A DNA stretch of 64,000 nucleotides from Streptomyces sp. Je 1-79 (GCF_025195125.1 NZ_JAMGSL010000013.1:135848-199847), one strand, 5' to 3'; counted from the first letter of the stretch, positions 17,828 through 26,188 are shown. Notes: generated by a model from the letters alone, not told the origin. Numbers and translations: made by a program.

Positions 17828-20032
17828 TCAGCGCCGTCGCAGACCGCGTACCGCGGTCGCTGTCATCGTCGCCCCGCAGACCCCCAGGACGACGGGGAGC
17901 GGGGCCGCCGCGAAGGCGTGCTGGGCCGCCCAGCCCGCCCACACCAGGACCCACACCGCGCACGCCGTGATCCGGACGCTCGCGCCGAGGACCCGCAGCA
18001 GCACGGCCGCGAGCGCCAGGCAGAGCGCCTGGAGGACGACCGGCAGTGCCTCCAGGGCGCCGGCCGGGACGAGGGCCGCGCCGGGGCCCGCCGCCGCGTC
18101 CGGGCGGATGCCGAGCAGCGGCGGCGCCGTGTGCAGGGCGAGGAACGTGGCGAGCAGGACCGTCGCGGCGAGCAGGGGCCGGACCCGGCGCGGGGACACC
18201 ACCGCGCCGTGCAGGACGACCAGCAGGATTCCGGCGGTGAGCGTGACCGGCGGCAGCGCGGCGATCAGCTCCGCACCGGAGAGCCGCTCCAGGCCGAGAT
18301 CCTCCGCGCGGGCGAGCGGAAGCCAGAAGAGCACGGTCGAGAGGCCGAGAAGCAGCCACAGCCAGGTCCCGGGCCCGTCCTCCCCGCCTCGTGGCGCGAG
18401 ACGCCCCTCTTCCCCGCCGCGCGGCGTCCGCCGCCCGCCCCCGCCCCCGCCCCCACGTGACTCCGGGCTTCCGGGCGGTCGCCGTACGTAGACCGGGAGG
18501 CCGAAGGCCGGCGTGACCGTGTCCGCGGAGGCCCCCCGGGGCGCCCACTCCCGCTCGGCGGCCCGCCGCGCCCAGGTCGTGCCGTACTCGATCTCCTCGC
18601 GGCCGCCCCTCAGCGCCGCCCGCAGGCCGGGCGCCGAGGCCGCCGCCATCAGCGTCATCGAGCCGAGCATCGCGAGCCCGGCGCCGGAGATCCCGACCGG
18701 GCCGAGGAGCAGCGCCGCGGCGCCCAGGACCAGGGCGCACATCGTGCCCTGGAGGACGGCGAGCGCGCCCGTACGCCCCTGGACGCGCAGGACGCCGATG
18801 TACAGCTCGACGGCGACCCGGGGGAGCGCGGCGGCGGCGAGCAGGCGCAGGACCGTCGTGCCGTGGTCGGCGTAGTCCGGGCCGAACGGGGCGAGGATGT
18901 ACGGCGCGAAGACGATGAGGAACACGACGACGGGGACGAGCAGCAGCGCCATGCGCCGCAGCGCCCCGCGGACGCCCTCGGCGAGCGACTCCGGGCTGTG
19001 CGAGGCGTGTGCGGTGAGTGAGGAGGCCATGTTGATGGCCATGAACTCCATCGTGCCGCCGACGGTGTACGCGGTGTAGAAGAACGCGTTGTGCGCGGCG
19101 TCGAAGCGGACGGCGACCATCACCGGCAGCAGGTTGATCATGGCGAGGCTGAACAGCGCGCCGACGGAGTCCCCGGCCATGAAGCGGCCGATCTCGCGCA
19201 TGGCGGGCGGCTCGCGGTCGCGGTCGGCGCGGGCCTGCCGGGGGATGAGGCGGCGGAAGACGAGCCAGCCGAGCGGGACGACGGAGAGGGCGATCGCCGC
19301 CGACCAGGAGACGAAGACCCCGAGGACGGGCATGGTGGTGGCGAAGGCGGCGAGCAGGAGCAGCTTGCCCACGGAGAAGCCGGCGTTGCCGACGGGGACC
19401 CAGAAGGCGCGCCGGAGTCCGGTGAGGACGCCGTCCTGGAGGGTGAGGAGCGCCCAGCCGACGCAGGAGGCGGTGAAGAAGAGCCCGGCGGAGAGCGAGC
19501 CGAGCGGTGCGTACGAGGGGCCCCACCAGTCCAGGGTGAGCAGGAAGACCCCGCAGGCCAGGGCGACGACGACGGAGCTGACCAGGTAGATCCGCCCGAC
19601 CAGGGGACCGGTGGCGCGGCCGGCCCGGGGGACGTAGCGGACGACCGCGCCGATCATGGTGGTCGCGGTGAGGGAGGCGAGCAGCCGCTGCGCGGCGATG
19701 GCGGCGGAGCCCTGCCCGACGGCCTCCTCGGAGTAGTAGCGGGCGGCGACCAGCCAGAACCCGAGCCCGAGCGCGGCCGAGACGCCGGTGGACAGCATGA
19801 GCGCGTACGCGTTGCGGAACATGGAGTCCCCGCCGGACCCGGGCCCGTCGTGGCTGTCGGAACCGGGCCCGTCCTGGCTGTCGGAGCCGCCGGAGCCGGT
19901 CTCGGACCCGGGCCCGTCGGGGCCGCCGGACCCGTGCCCCTCGGGGTCGGTCTCGGACGCGAGGCGTCCGGCACCTCCTGGCCCCCGTTCCTCCTCCCCC
20001 TCCGGCCTGTGCAGCCGGACGGCCTCAGCCAC
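17828..20032 (-). CDS. Wzx/MATE-like polysaccharide flippase with extra C-terminal membrane domain
   Basis: 734 residues from GTG 20032, which overlaps the aminotransferase stop by 8 bases; GTG 20059 is an alternative. Residues ~10-70 are a disordered Gly/Ser/Asp-rich tail with GPGSDSHDGPGS-type repeats. Then about 430 residues with ~12 hydrophobic segments (FRNAYALMLSTGVSAALGLG, VAARYYSEEAVGQGSAA, GDSVGALFSLAMINLLPVMV) match oligosaccharide flippases that move lipid-linked repeat units across the membrane. After a Gly/Arg low-complexity linker (~residues 510-560) a further ~180 residues contain about five or six more hydrophobic segments, not part of a standard flippase. Likely exports the product of this locus. 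Confidence 0.82.
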   Translation of the reverse strand: MAEAVRLHRPEGEEERGPGGAGRLASETDPEGHGSGGPDGPGSETGSGGSDSQDGPGSDSHDGPGSGGDSMFRNAYALMLSTGVSAALGLGFWLVAARYYSEEAVGQGSAAIAAQRLLASLTATTMIGAVVRYVPRAGRATGPLVGRIYLVSSVVVALACGVFLLTLDWWGPSYAPLGSLSAGLFFTASCVGWALLTLQDGVLTGLRRAFWVPVGNAGFSVGKLLLLAAFATTMPVLGVFVSWSAAIALSVVPLGWLVFRRLIPRQARADRDREPPAMREIGRFMAGDSVGALFSLAMINLLPVMVAVRFDAAHNAFFYTAYTVGGTMEFMAINMASSLTAHASHSPESLAEGVRGALRRMALLLVPVVVFLIVFAPYILAPFGPDYADHGTTVLRLLAAAALPRVAVELYIGVLRVQGRTGALAVLQGTMCALVLGAAALLLGPVGISGAGLAMLGSMTLMAAASAPGLRAALRGGREEIEYGTTWARRAAEREWAPRGASADTVTPAFGLPVYVRRPPGSPESRGGGGGGGRRTPRGGEEGRLAPRGGEDGPGTWLWLLLGLSTVLFWLPLARAEDLGLERLSGAELIAALPPVTLTAGILLVVLHGAVVSPRRVRPLLAATVLLATFLALHTAPPLLGIRPDAAAGPGAALVPAGALEALPVVLQALCLALAAVLLRVLGASVRITACAVWVLVWAGWAAQHAFAAAPLPVVLGVCGATMTATAVRGLRRR

Positions 20033-21212
20033 GGTCGCCGTACCGCACCGGCCGGACACCCGCCGCGCGCAGCGTCCCGATCACCTCGGCCGCCCGCAGC
20101 GGGTCCGCCGGCAGGGCGTGGCGGGCGAACCAGGCCGCCGGTTCCGGCGCGGGGGAGAGGTCGGTGAAGAGCTCGCCCGCGTAGCTGTCGAGCGGCGGGT
20201 CGTACAGGTAGCCGGTGACGATCCGGCGGCGGGCGAGGGCGGCGACGGCCGCGTCCCGGTCGTCGACGAGCAGCGGCACCCGGAACAGCGGCTGGGCCTC
20301 CCCGGGGTCACCCTCTCCGCCGGGCCCCCACTCACTCCTGAGCAGACGCTCCGTGCCGGCCCGGTGGGCGGCGAGCGTGGCGTCGAGGCGGGCCAGGAGC
20401 CGTCCCGTACGGCGCAGCCTGCCCCGGCCGGGGCCGAGGCGGTAGTCGTGCATGTCGACGCGGACCCAGGAGTGGAAGGGCGCGAGACCGGGCGCGGCGG
20501 CGAGCGCCTGCTTCAGCTCGCCGGCCCGCAGCGGCATCCGGATCTCCTCGCGCTCCTGCTGTCCGAGCAGCCGCAGTGTGGCGTGGGCGGCCTTCACCAG
20601 ACGCAGTCCGCGCACGGCGGCCTCGGCGTACGGGCGTACGAGATAGGCGAGTTCGGCAGTCGTACGGGACGGGTGCAGCAACTCGTCCCGAGCGGCGGTC
20701 AGTTCGCTCCGTAGGGCCGGGTCGCCGAAGGCCAGGAAGCCGCCGGTCTTGGCGCCGGTGTGCTTGGAGAGGCTGAAGACGGAGGCCTCGCCCCAGGTGC
20801 CGACCGGACGGCCGCCGGCCGTCGACCCGATGGCGTGCGCCGCGTCCTCCAGGAGCGGGATGCCCGACGCGTCGCAGCGGGCCCGCAGTTCGGGTGCCGG
20901 GTCGGGATTCCCGTACAGATTGGTGGTCAGTACGGCGGAGAGCCCGTTCCAGACGGAATCGGGCACCGCGGCCGGGTCGATCGAGCCGTCGCGCGGGTCG
21001 AGCGGCGCCTGGACCGGACGGAGCCCGGCGGCGAGGACGACGAAGAAGATCACGTCGTCGTTGACCGGTGACATCAGCACCCGGCCGCCGGGTCTGCACC
21101 AGTGGCGCAGCGCGAGATAGAGGCCGAAGCGGCACGACGGCACATGGAGGCACTCTCTTCCCCCGAGTCGGCCGCGCATGTGCTCTTCCAGTTCCGCGTA
21201 CGCAGAAACCAT
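20025..21212 (-). CDS. DegT/DnrJ/EryC1/StrS-family aminotransferase
   Basis: 395 residues. A PLP-dependent fold type I enzyme: ECLHVPSCRFGLYLALRHW near the start, LEDAAHAIGS with the cofactor-binding Asp, and SVFSLSKHTGAKTGGFLA with the Schiff-base lysine. Family members mostly transaminate keto-sugars to amino-sugars. No sugar dehydratase or epimerase lies next to it, so its substrate may come from elsewhere or may not be a sugar. The C-terminal half (from residue ~190) is less typical. Its stop overlaps the flippase start, so both belong to one transcript. Confidence 0.87.
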   Translation of the reverse strand: MVSAYAELEEHMRGRLGGRECLHVPSCRFGLYLALRHWCRPGGRVLMSPVNDDVIFFVVLAAGLRPVQAPLDPRDGSIDPAAVPDSVWNGLSAVLTTNLYGNPDPAPELRARCDASGIPLLEDAAHAIGSTAGGRPVGTWGEASVFSLSKHTGAKTGGFLAFGDPALRSELTAARDELLHPSRTTAELAYLVRPYAEAAVRGLRLVKAAHATLRLLGQQEREEIRMPLRAGELKQALAAAPGLAPFHSWVRVDMHDYRLGPGRGRLRRTGRLLARLDATLAAHRAGTERLLRSEWGPGGEGDPGEAQPLFRVPLLVDDRDAAVAALARRRIVTGYLYDPPLDSYAGELFTDLSPAPEPAAWFARHALPADPLRAAEVIGTLRAAGVRPVRYGDRG

Positions 21213-21274
21213 GCGATTCCCCCCTGAACCCCGGCCTCAATGTGGCCCATTCCGGGCGGCCCGTCAATAACGCC

Positions 21275-21306
21275 GAAGGGCCCGTCCCCTGGGGAACAGG
21301 CCCTTT
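21275..21306 (-). terminator. hairpin after the sigma factor gene
   Basis: A 7-bp outer stem (21276-21282 with 21299-21305) encloses a second C4/G4 stem, between the sigma factor stop and the DegT start. Confidence 0.6.
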
Positions 21307-21334
21307 CCGTAAGGCTCTTGAGGGGTGCCGGAGG

Positions 21335-22237
21335 TCACTCCTCCAGGGTCAGCCCCTTGCGCAGCCGCCCCAGCGTCCGGGACAGCAGCCGGGAGACGTG
21401 CATCTGGGAGATGCCCAGCTCCTCGCCGATCTCCGACTGGGTCATGCCGGCGACGAAGCGGAGGGAGAGGATGCGGCGGTCCCGGGGCGGCAGCGAGGCG
21501 ATCATCGGCTTGAGGGACTCGATGTACTCGATGCCCTCGATGCCGTGGTCCTCGTAGCCGATCCGGTCGGCGAGCGCGCCCTCGCTGTCGTCCTCCTCGG
21601 GCTGGGCGTCCAGCGAGCTCGCGGTGTACGCGTTGCTGGCGGCCATGCCCTCGACGACCTCGTCGCGGCTCAGGTCGAGCTCCTGCGCGAGTTCGCCGAC
21701 GGTCGGGGCGCGGTCGAGCCGCTGCGACAGTTCGTCACCGGCCTTGGCCAGGTCGAGGCGGAGTTCCTGGAGCCTTCGCGGGACGCGCACGGACCACGAG
21801 GTGTCGCGGAAGAAGCGCTTGATCTCACCGACGATCGTCGGCATCGCGAAGGTGGGGAACTCGACGCCCCGGGCCAGTTCGAACCGGTCGATGGCCTTGA
21901 TCAGGCCGATCGTGCCGACCTGGATGATGTCCTCCATGGGCTCGCTGCGGGAGCGGAAGCGGGAGGCGGCGAACTTGACCAGGGCGAGGTTGAGTTCGAC
22001 CAGGGTGTTGCGGACGTACGCGTACTCGTGCGTGCCCTCTTCGAGGGCGTCGAGCCGGGCGAACAGCGTCTTCGACAGGGCCCGCGCGTCCAGCGGGTCG
22101 ACCTGGTCGAAGGGCCCGATCTCGGGGATCGGGTCGATCCCGGGAAGGTCTTCGAGGGTGGGGGGCGGAGTTACTGCTGCCGACGGCGCGTCGTGGGTCC
22201 GCGGGGCGTCGAGCCGGGGTGACATGGTCTCCTCCAT
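21335..22237 (-). CDS. SigB/SigF/SigG-family RNA polymerase sigma factor
   Basis: 300 residues from ATG 22237 (AGGAAGA upstream); ATG 22225 is also well placed. Regions of a group 3 sigma factor are visible: region 2 (EPMEDIIQVGTIGLIKAID, FPTFAMPTIVGEIKRFFRD), region 3 (PRRLQELRLDLAKAGDELS) and region 4 (MTQSEIGEELGISQMHVSRL). The N-terminal ~60 residues are acidic and proline-rich. Such factors drive stress or sporulation genes and are held by HATPase anti-sigma factors and released by STAS proteins, both encoded divergently 210 bp away. By remembered gene order it may be the counterpart of S. coelicolor SigI; this is inference. Confidence 0.93.
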   Translation of the reverse strand: MEETMSPRLDAPRTHDAPSAAVTPPPTLEDLPGIDPIPEIGPFDQVDPLDARALSKTLFARLDALEEGTHEYAYVRNTLVELNLALVKFAASRFRSRSEPMEDIIQVGTIGLIKAIDRFELARGVEFPTFAMPTIVGEIKRFFRDTSWSVRVPRRLQELRLDLAKAGDELSQRLDRAPTVGELAQELDLSRDEVVEGMAASNAYTASSLDAQPEEDDSEGALADRIGYEDHGIEGIEYIESLKPMIASLPPRDRRILSLRFVAGMTQSEIGEELGISQMHVSRLLSRTLGRLRKGLTLEE

Positions 22238-22447
22238 CGTTTCTTCCTGCTGGGGTTTGCGGCGCCTCCAAGCCGGCCGTTTCGAATGTTCTCTACTAGG
22301 CCTACCCGCTCGACACACCAGGTTGCAAGTGTCAATTGTCCGTTTTGCGGGAGTATGTTGCAGTGTTCGGGTGCAAGACTTGACGTCTCGCTTGTATGGT
22401 TCGTGGCACGTCAACCGGCATCCGCGAGACCGAGAAGAGGCACGGGC
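22238..22447. promoter_or_regulatory. divergent promoter region of the sigma module
   Basis: 210 bp, AT-richer than its surroundings. On the minus strand a TTGACA lies at 22335-22330 and a GGGTAG (22307-22302) resembles the -10 element of SigB-type promoters, but the spacing between the two (22 nt) is too long to be one promoter. On the plus strand TATGGT (22395-22400) is a possible -10 for the STAS gene. Autoregulation by the sigma factor is plausible but unproven. Confidence 0.35.
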
Positions 22448-22816
22448 ATGGACCGCCAGCACATCGGCAGCGCGCAGCCAGCAAGGCTGCGGGTCGAGGT
22501 CCGCACCGTGGGGGCGACCGAGGTCCTCACCCCGGTGGGTGAGCTCGATCACCACACGGCGGAGGTGTTGCGTGCGCCACTCGACCACGCACTGGACGCC
22601 GGCCGGTCACGGCTCGTCGTCGACTGCTCCCGCCTCGAGTTCTGCGACTCCACCGGCCTCAACGTGCTCCTCGGGGCCCGGCTGAAGGCCGACGCCGCGG
22701 GGGGAGGCGTCCATCTGACGGGGATGCGGCCGGTGGTGGCCAGAGTCTTCGAGATCACCGGTGCGGACGTCGTCTTCACCGTGCACGCCTCGCTCGCGGC
22801 GGCACTGCCCGACTGA
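22448..22816 (+). CDS. STAS-domain anti-sigma factor antagonist
   Basis: 122 residues from ATG 22448 with GAAGAGG upstream. A single STAS domain of the RsbV/SpoIIAA/BldG type: strands VEVRTVGATEVLTPVGELD, helix, and LEFCDSTGLNVLLG with the phosphorylatable Ser68 in the conserved DST/SG loop. When unphosphorylated it binds the HATPase anti-sigma factor and frees the sigma factor; phosphorylation by the HATPase reverses this. It is divergent from the sigma gene and 99 bp upstream of the HATPase gene. Confidence 0.93.
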   Translation: MDRQHIGSAQPARLRVEVRTVGATEVLTPVGELDHHTAEVLRAPLDHALDAGRSRLVVDCSRLEFCDSTGLNVLLGARLKADAAGGGVHLTGMRPVVARVFEITGADVVFTVHASLAAALPD

Positions 22817-22871
22817 ACGTGGCGGGTGTCGTCGGGGGAGGACCGGGCAGGAGAGCCCCGGTTTGGTCCGT

Positions 22872-22897
22872 TGTCTGGTGAATCTGTCTGGTGAATC
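22872..22897 (+). repeat. 13-bp perfect tandem duplication ahead of the HATPase gene
   Basis: Identical 13-nt copies at 22872-22884 and 22885-22897, ending 18 bases before the ATG and just upstream of the ribosome site GAGGTGAG. Confidence 0.9.
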
Positions 22898-22915
22898 GGT
22901 GAGGTGAGAGCGCTG

Positions 22916-23389
22916 ATGGACACTGCTGCCGGTGGCAGGGAGGTCGAGGAGTCGGTGGGTCCGTTCGTGGACGCCGCCGTTCTCGACGTACGCACGCTGG
23001 CGCTCGGCGCCACCAGCGGCACCGTTCCGCTCGCCCGCGACTTCACCCGGACCGCGCTGTACGACTGGGGCTGGCTGCCGGCGGCCGGCGCCGAGGCCAG
23101 GGCCGCGGCCGAGGACGTCCTGCTCGTCGTCTCCGAGCTGGTGACCAACGCCTGTCTGCACGCCGAGGGCCCCGAGGCCCTGCGCGTGGTGCGCCGGGCC
23201 AAGGTGCTGCGCCTGGAGGTCACCGACCGTGGCGCCGGGCAGCCCGCGCCGCGCACCCCGCACCGCGCCGGGCGGCCCGGCGGACACGGCATGTTCATCG
23301 TGCAGCGGCTCTGTCTCGACTGGGGGATCGACCGCACGACGGGCGCCCCCGGCAAGACGGTCTGGGCCGAACTGGCCGCTCCGGCCTAG
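22916..23389 (+). CDS. RsbW-like HATPase, putative anti-sigma factor kinase
   Basis: 157 residues from ATG 22916, placed 7 nt after GAGGTGAG; GTG 22904 is an alternative. GHKL ATPase motifs are visible: N box SELVTNACLHA (Asn78), G1 DRGAGQPA, and G2 GRPGGHGMFIVQRL. Such proteins bind and inhibit a SigB-type sigma factor and phosphorylate the STAS antagonist on serine. With the neighbours it forms a complete partner-switch. Many Streptomyces HATPases of this kind are orphan and do not bind a sigma factor, so the pairing here rests on proximity. Confidence 0.88.
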   Translation: MDTAAGGREVEESVGPFVDAAVLDVRTLALGATSGTVPLARDFTRTALYDWGWLPAAGAEARAAAEDVLLVVSELVTNACLHAEGPEALRVVRRAKVLRLEVTDRGAGQPAPRTPHRAGRPGGHGMFIVQRLCLDWGIDRTTGAPGKTVWAELAAPA

Positions 23390-23397
23390 CATTTCCC

Positions 23398-23424
23398 CGA
23401 GGAGCCCCGGTGCGGGGCTCCTCG
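23398..23424 (+). terminator. hairpin after the HATPase gene
   Basis: Perfect 11-bp stem (23398-23408 with 23414-23424), 5-nt loop. It separates the sigma-regulator transcript from the surface operon. Confidence 0.8.
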
Positions 23425-23571
23425 CGTGCTTCCGTGCCGATCGGTGGCGCCTCCGGCTGGGGGCGCGCACTTCGGTCCTCCCTTATGTCTTCCCTCCGCA
23501 AGACCCCAGGCGTACCTTGACGCGCAATCTGATGTGCCGTCAGTAACTTCGCGGTGAGGGGTGCTTGGATC

Positions 23572-24255
23572 GTGCCGTACCGGAGGAGAACAGCGCTCAC
23601 GCTGGCAGCGGCGGTTGCGGGCTCGGCGGTCCTGGCCTCGGCCCCCGCCGCCCAGGCCGCGGTCGTCGACGTGAACTACGCGTGCGAGACGAAGATCGGG
23701 CCCAAGGGTGCGGTCTCGCCCGTCGACATCAAGGCCGTCAGGAACGGCTCCTCGTACACGGTCACCATGTCCTTCGAGAAGGGCGTGTCGGACAGCCCGA
23801 TCGAGCTGCCCAAGGGTGTCATGACCCCGCGCGCCGAGCTGAAGCTCGGCGGCGCCGACTCGGGCACGCTCAAGGTCAAGGGCATGCCGAACACGGTGGC
23901 CATCCCGCCCAACACCCCGATCAAGATCGGGCAGTTGACGGGAACGTACACGCCGAAGAAGAGCGGCAAGGTCACGTTCACGGCCGGCCTGCTCACCGTC
24001 CACGCACTCGGCATGGACGCGGCTGTCTGCACCCCGAAGAACAACCCCGCGCCCTCGCTGGAGCTGGACGTCACGGCCGCCGGCGGATCCTCGGACACCG
24101 GTTCCGGCTCCGGGGGCACGCCGTCCACGAGCGGGGGCGAGCTGCCGAAGACCGGCCCGCTCGACTCCGCCACGGCGCTCGGCACCCTCGGCGGCACCGT
24201 GCTGCTGACCGGCGCGGCCGGCGCGCTCTGGCTCACGCGGCGCACGGCACGCTGA
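23572..24255 (+). CDS. LPxTG-anchored surface protein, single-repeat, first gene of surface operon
   Basis: 227 residues from GTG 23572, preferred over GTG 23554 because GAGGGGTG lies 8 nt upstream. Signal peptide PYRRRTALTL...APAAQA. The mature part is one domain (about residues 35-165) beginning VNYACETKIGPKG and containing LKLGGADSGTLKVKG, PPNTPIKIGQLTGTYTPKKSGKVTF and a second Cys, then a Gly/Ser linker, LPKTG at 191-195, a hydrophobic helix and a basic tail: a standard sortase signal. The same domain occurs twice in the fourth gene. Function unknown; probably a covalently wall-bound structural or binding module. The stop overlaps the next start (TGATG). Confidence 0.85.
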   Translation: MPYRRRTALTLAAAVAGSAVLASAPAAQAAVVDVNYACETKIGPKGAVSPVDIKAVRNGSSYTVTMSFEKGVSDSPIELPKGVMTPRAELKLGGADSGTLKVKGMPNTVAIPPNTPIKIGQLTGTYTPKKSGKVTFTAGLLTVHALGMDAAVCTPKNNPAPSLELDVTAAGGSSDTGSGSGGTPSTSGGELPKTGPLDSATALGTLGGTVLLTGAAGALWLTRRTAR

Positions 24256-25115
24256 TGCGGGGGGCGTGGGCCGGAACCGTGACCGCCGTCGCCGCGCTGC
24301 TCGGAGCGGTGGCGGCGGCGCCCGTGCCCGCACCCACGCCGGGGTGGACCGCGGGCGCGGCGGCAGGGAGGCCGTACGTCTACCTCGAAGGCGCGGCGGG
24401 CAGCGTCCTGGAGGACACCCTCTCCGTGAGCAACCCGGGCGCGCGGCCGCTCACCGTACGGCTGAGCGGCCAGGGCACCCCGCTCGCCTTCGCCGCGCGG
24501 ACGGTGACGGTCCCGGCGCGGACGCGGGCGGACGTGCCGTTCGCGGTCACCGTGACCGCGGGCACCGCCCTCGGCGACCACCGGGGCACCGTGACGGCGG
24601 CGGCCGACGGACGCGAGGTGCGCGTCCCGGTGCACCTGCGGGTGAGCGGGCCGAGCCTGGCGGCGCTCACCGTCGAGAACGTACGGCTCGACGCCTCGGG
24701 CACGCTGCACTACACCCTGGTCAACCGGGGGAGCACGGTCCTCGCGCCGCGCCTGACACTGCGCGCCGACGGCGCGTTCGGGACGCTGCTCGACCGCCCC
24801 CTCCGCTCCCCGGGGCCCACCCTGCACCCCGGCGAACGCGCCACCCGCACCGAACCCTGGCCCGAGGCACCCGCCCTCGACTCGGTCACGGTCCGCGTCC
24901 GGGCGACCGCTCCCGGCGCCGCGGCGGCGGAGGCGCGCGCCGAGCGCGTGTTCGTCTCCGGAGGCGCGCTCACCGCCGGGGCGGGCGCCCTGCTCGTGGC
25001 GGCCGGCTCGGCCGTGCTCGTGGCCCGAAGACGCCGCGACCGGGACGTGGAAGAGCCCGGACTCCCCGTGGAGGAACCCCAGTTGGCGGACGTGACGGCA
25101 GGAGCGGACCGATGA
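24255..25115 (+). CDS. membrane-anchored extracellular protein with DUF916/NEW3-like beta domains
   Basis: 286 residues; ATG shares one base with the previous stop. A signal peptide (MRGAWAGTVTAVAALLGAVAAAP), then two Ig-like beta modules: YLEGAAGSVLEDTLSVSNPG-type sequence with TVPARTRADVPFAVTV and DHRGTVTAAADG, resembling DUF916/NPCBM-associated NEW3 domains that bind wall polymers, then LTVENVRLDASGTLHYTLVNRG. The C terminus has a single hydrophobic helix (TAGAGALLVAAGSAVLVARRRR) and a short acidic cytoplasmic tail. Probably a single-pass protein facing the wall. No LPxTG motif, so it is a membrane partner of the anchored proteins. The stop overlaps the next ATG by four bases. Confidence 0.8.
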   Translation: MRGAWAGTVTAVAALLGAVAAAPVPAPTPGWTAGAAAGRPYVYLEGAAGSVLEDTLSVSNPGARPLTVRLSGQGTPLAFAARTVTVPARTRADVPFAVTVTAGTALGDHRGTVTAAADGREVRVPVHLRVSGPSLAALTVENVRLDASGTLHYTLVNRGSTVLAPRLTLRADGAFGTLLDRPLRSPGPTLHPGERATRTEPWPEAPALDSVTVRVRATAPGAAAAEARAERVFVSGGALTAGAGALLVAAGSAVLVARRRRDRDVEEPGLPVEEPQLADVTAGADR

Positions 25116-26188
25116 GGACGAGCGGTACGGGGCGGGCGGACCGGAGCCTTCGGGCGGTGGCGGGCGTGGCGCTGGCCCTCGCCTCGCTCGTGCTCGCGCT
25201 GCTCCCCGCCGGTCGGGCGTCCGCCGCTCCGGGGCCCACGGTGGCGCTCTCGCAGACCGAGGGCGGCAAGGGTGGCGAGATCACCGTGAGCGGCGCCGGG
25301 TGGAAGCCGGGCGCGCTGCTCATGCTGCTGATCTGCGGTCAGGGCGCGCCCGGCAAGGGTGTCGTCGGTGGCACCAACTCCTGCGCCAACACCCTCGGGC
25401 GGGCCGCCACGGTCGACGCCAAGGGCGCCTTCAGCCAGAAGATGCCGGTCGCCGAACCGCCCAAGCCGTGCCCCTGCGTCGTGCACGTCGCGGGGGTCAC
25501 TGGCCGGCAGGACGTGGTGGACGTGGCGTTCACCGTCGCCGGTCATCCGACCGCCCCGCTGCCCGAGGCCTCCGGCGTCGGCAGGCTCGCCGTCCTCGCC
25601 TCCGTACGCCTCGAAGGCTCCAGCGGCGTCCTCGTGTGGTTCGGCGCTCCCGCCCGCCGCGAGGTCGTCTTCACCGTCGGCAACCTCGGCCAGACCCCCG
25701 TCAAGGACCCGGTCTTCCAGGTCGGCACGAGCCACGGCGTCTTCTCGCCGCAGTACGAGGAACGGCAGTGGCGCGGCACGATCGAGCCCGGCAGGAAGGC
25801 CCAGATCAAGCTGCCCGTCGAGCTGTCGGCGGGCGCCCACGGCGACTACGAGGTGTCGGTGCGGTACGCCGGCAAGGTCCTGGTCGACCAGCCCTGGGGG
25901 GTCGGCCGGCCGTGGGGTGTGTCGCTGTTCTGGCTGCTGCTCGCCGTCGTCGTCCCGGCCGCGCTCTTCCGGGCCGGCATGGCCGTCGTCGACCGCGTCC
26001 GCCCGGGCGGCTCCGCCGGGGCCCGTTCAGGACACCACCGTCGCCGCACCCTCGTACGTACCCCCGAACCCGGACCCGTCCCCGAGCGGGACGACACCAC
26101 GACGACCACGGTCCTGCCGTGGTTCACCCCGGACTCCGCACCGTCCGCACCGTCAGAGCACAGCCCGACGACGAAGGGACATCAGTGA
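25112..26188 (+). CDS. membrane-anchored protein with neocarzinostatin-like Ig domain
   Basis: 358 residues, ATG in an ATGA overlap with GGAG 7 nt upstream. Signal peptide ending RASAAPG. Residues ~42-150 (VALSQTEGGKGGEITVSGAGW, MLLICGQGAPGKG, ANTLGRAATVDAKGAF, PPKPCPCVVHVAGVTG) have the layout of neocarzinostatin-type beta-sandwiches, including paired cysteines. A second beta module follows (REVVFTVGNLGQTPVKDP, IKLPVELSAGAHGDYEVSV), then one hydrophobic helix (VSLFWLLLAVVVPAALFRA) and a ~80-residue basic then Thr/Pro-rich cytoplasmic tail (DDTTTTTVLPWF). Topology matches the previous gene; likely a partner in one complex. The stop overlaps the next GTG. Confidence 0.8.
   Translation: MRTSGTGRADRSLRAVAGVALALASLVLALLPAGRASAAPGPTVALSQTEGGKGGEITVSGAGWKPGALLMLLICGQGAPGKGVVGGTNSCANTLGRAATVDAKGAFSQKMPVAEPPKPCPCVVHVAGVTGRQDVVDVAFTVAGHPTAPLPEASGVGRLAVLASVRLEGSSGVLVWFGAPARREVVFTVGNLGQTPVKDPVFQVGTSHGVFSPQYEERQWRGTIEPGRKAQIKLPVELSAGAHGDYEVSVRYAGKVLVDQPWGVGRPWGVSLFWLLLAVVVPAALFRAGMAVVDRVRPGGSAGARSGHHRRRTLVRTPEPGPVPERDDTTTTTVLPWFTPDSAPSAPSEHSPTTKGHQ

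Noticed and set aside
22330..22335. A standard TTGACA promoter for the sigma gene
   Set aside because: No TANNNT at 16-19 nt spacing; the nearest -10-like sequence is GGGTAG at 22 nt.
23554..23571. GTG 23554 as the start of the first surface gene
   Set aside because: No ribosome site in front of it, whereas GAGGGGTG lies 8 nt before GTG 23572, which also gives a cleaner signal peptide.
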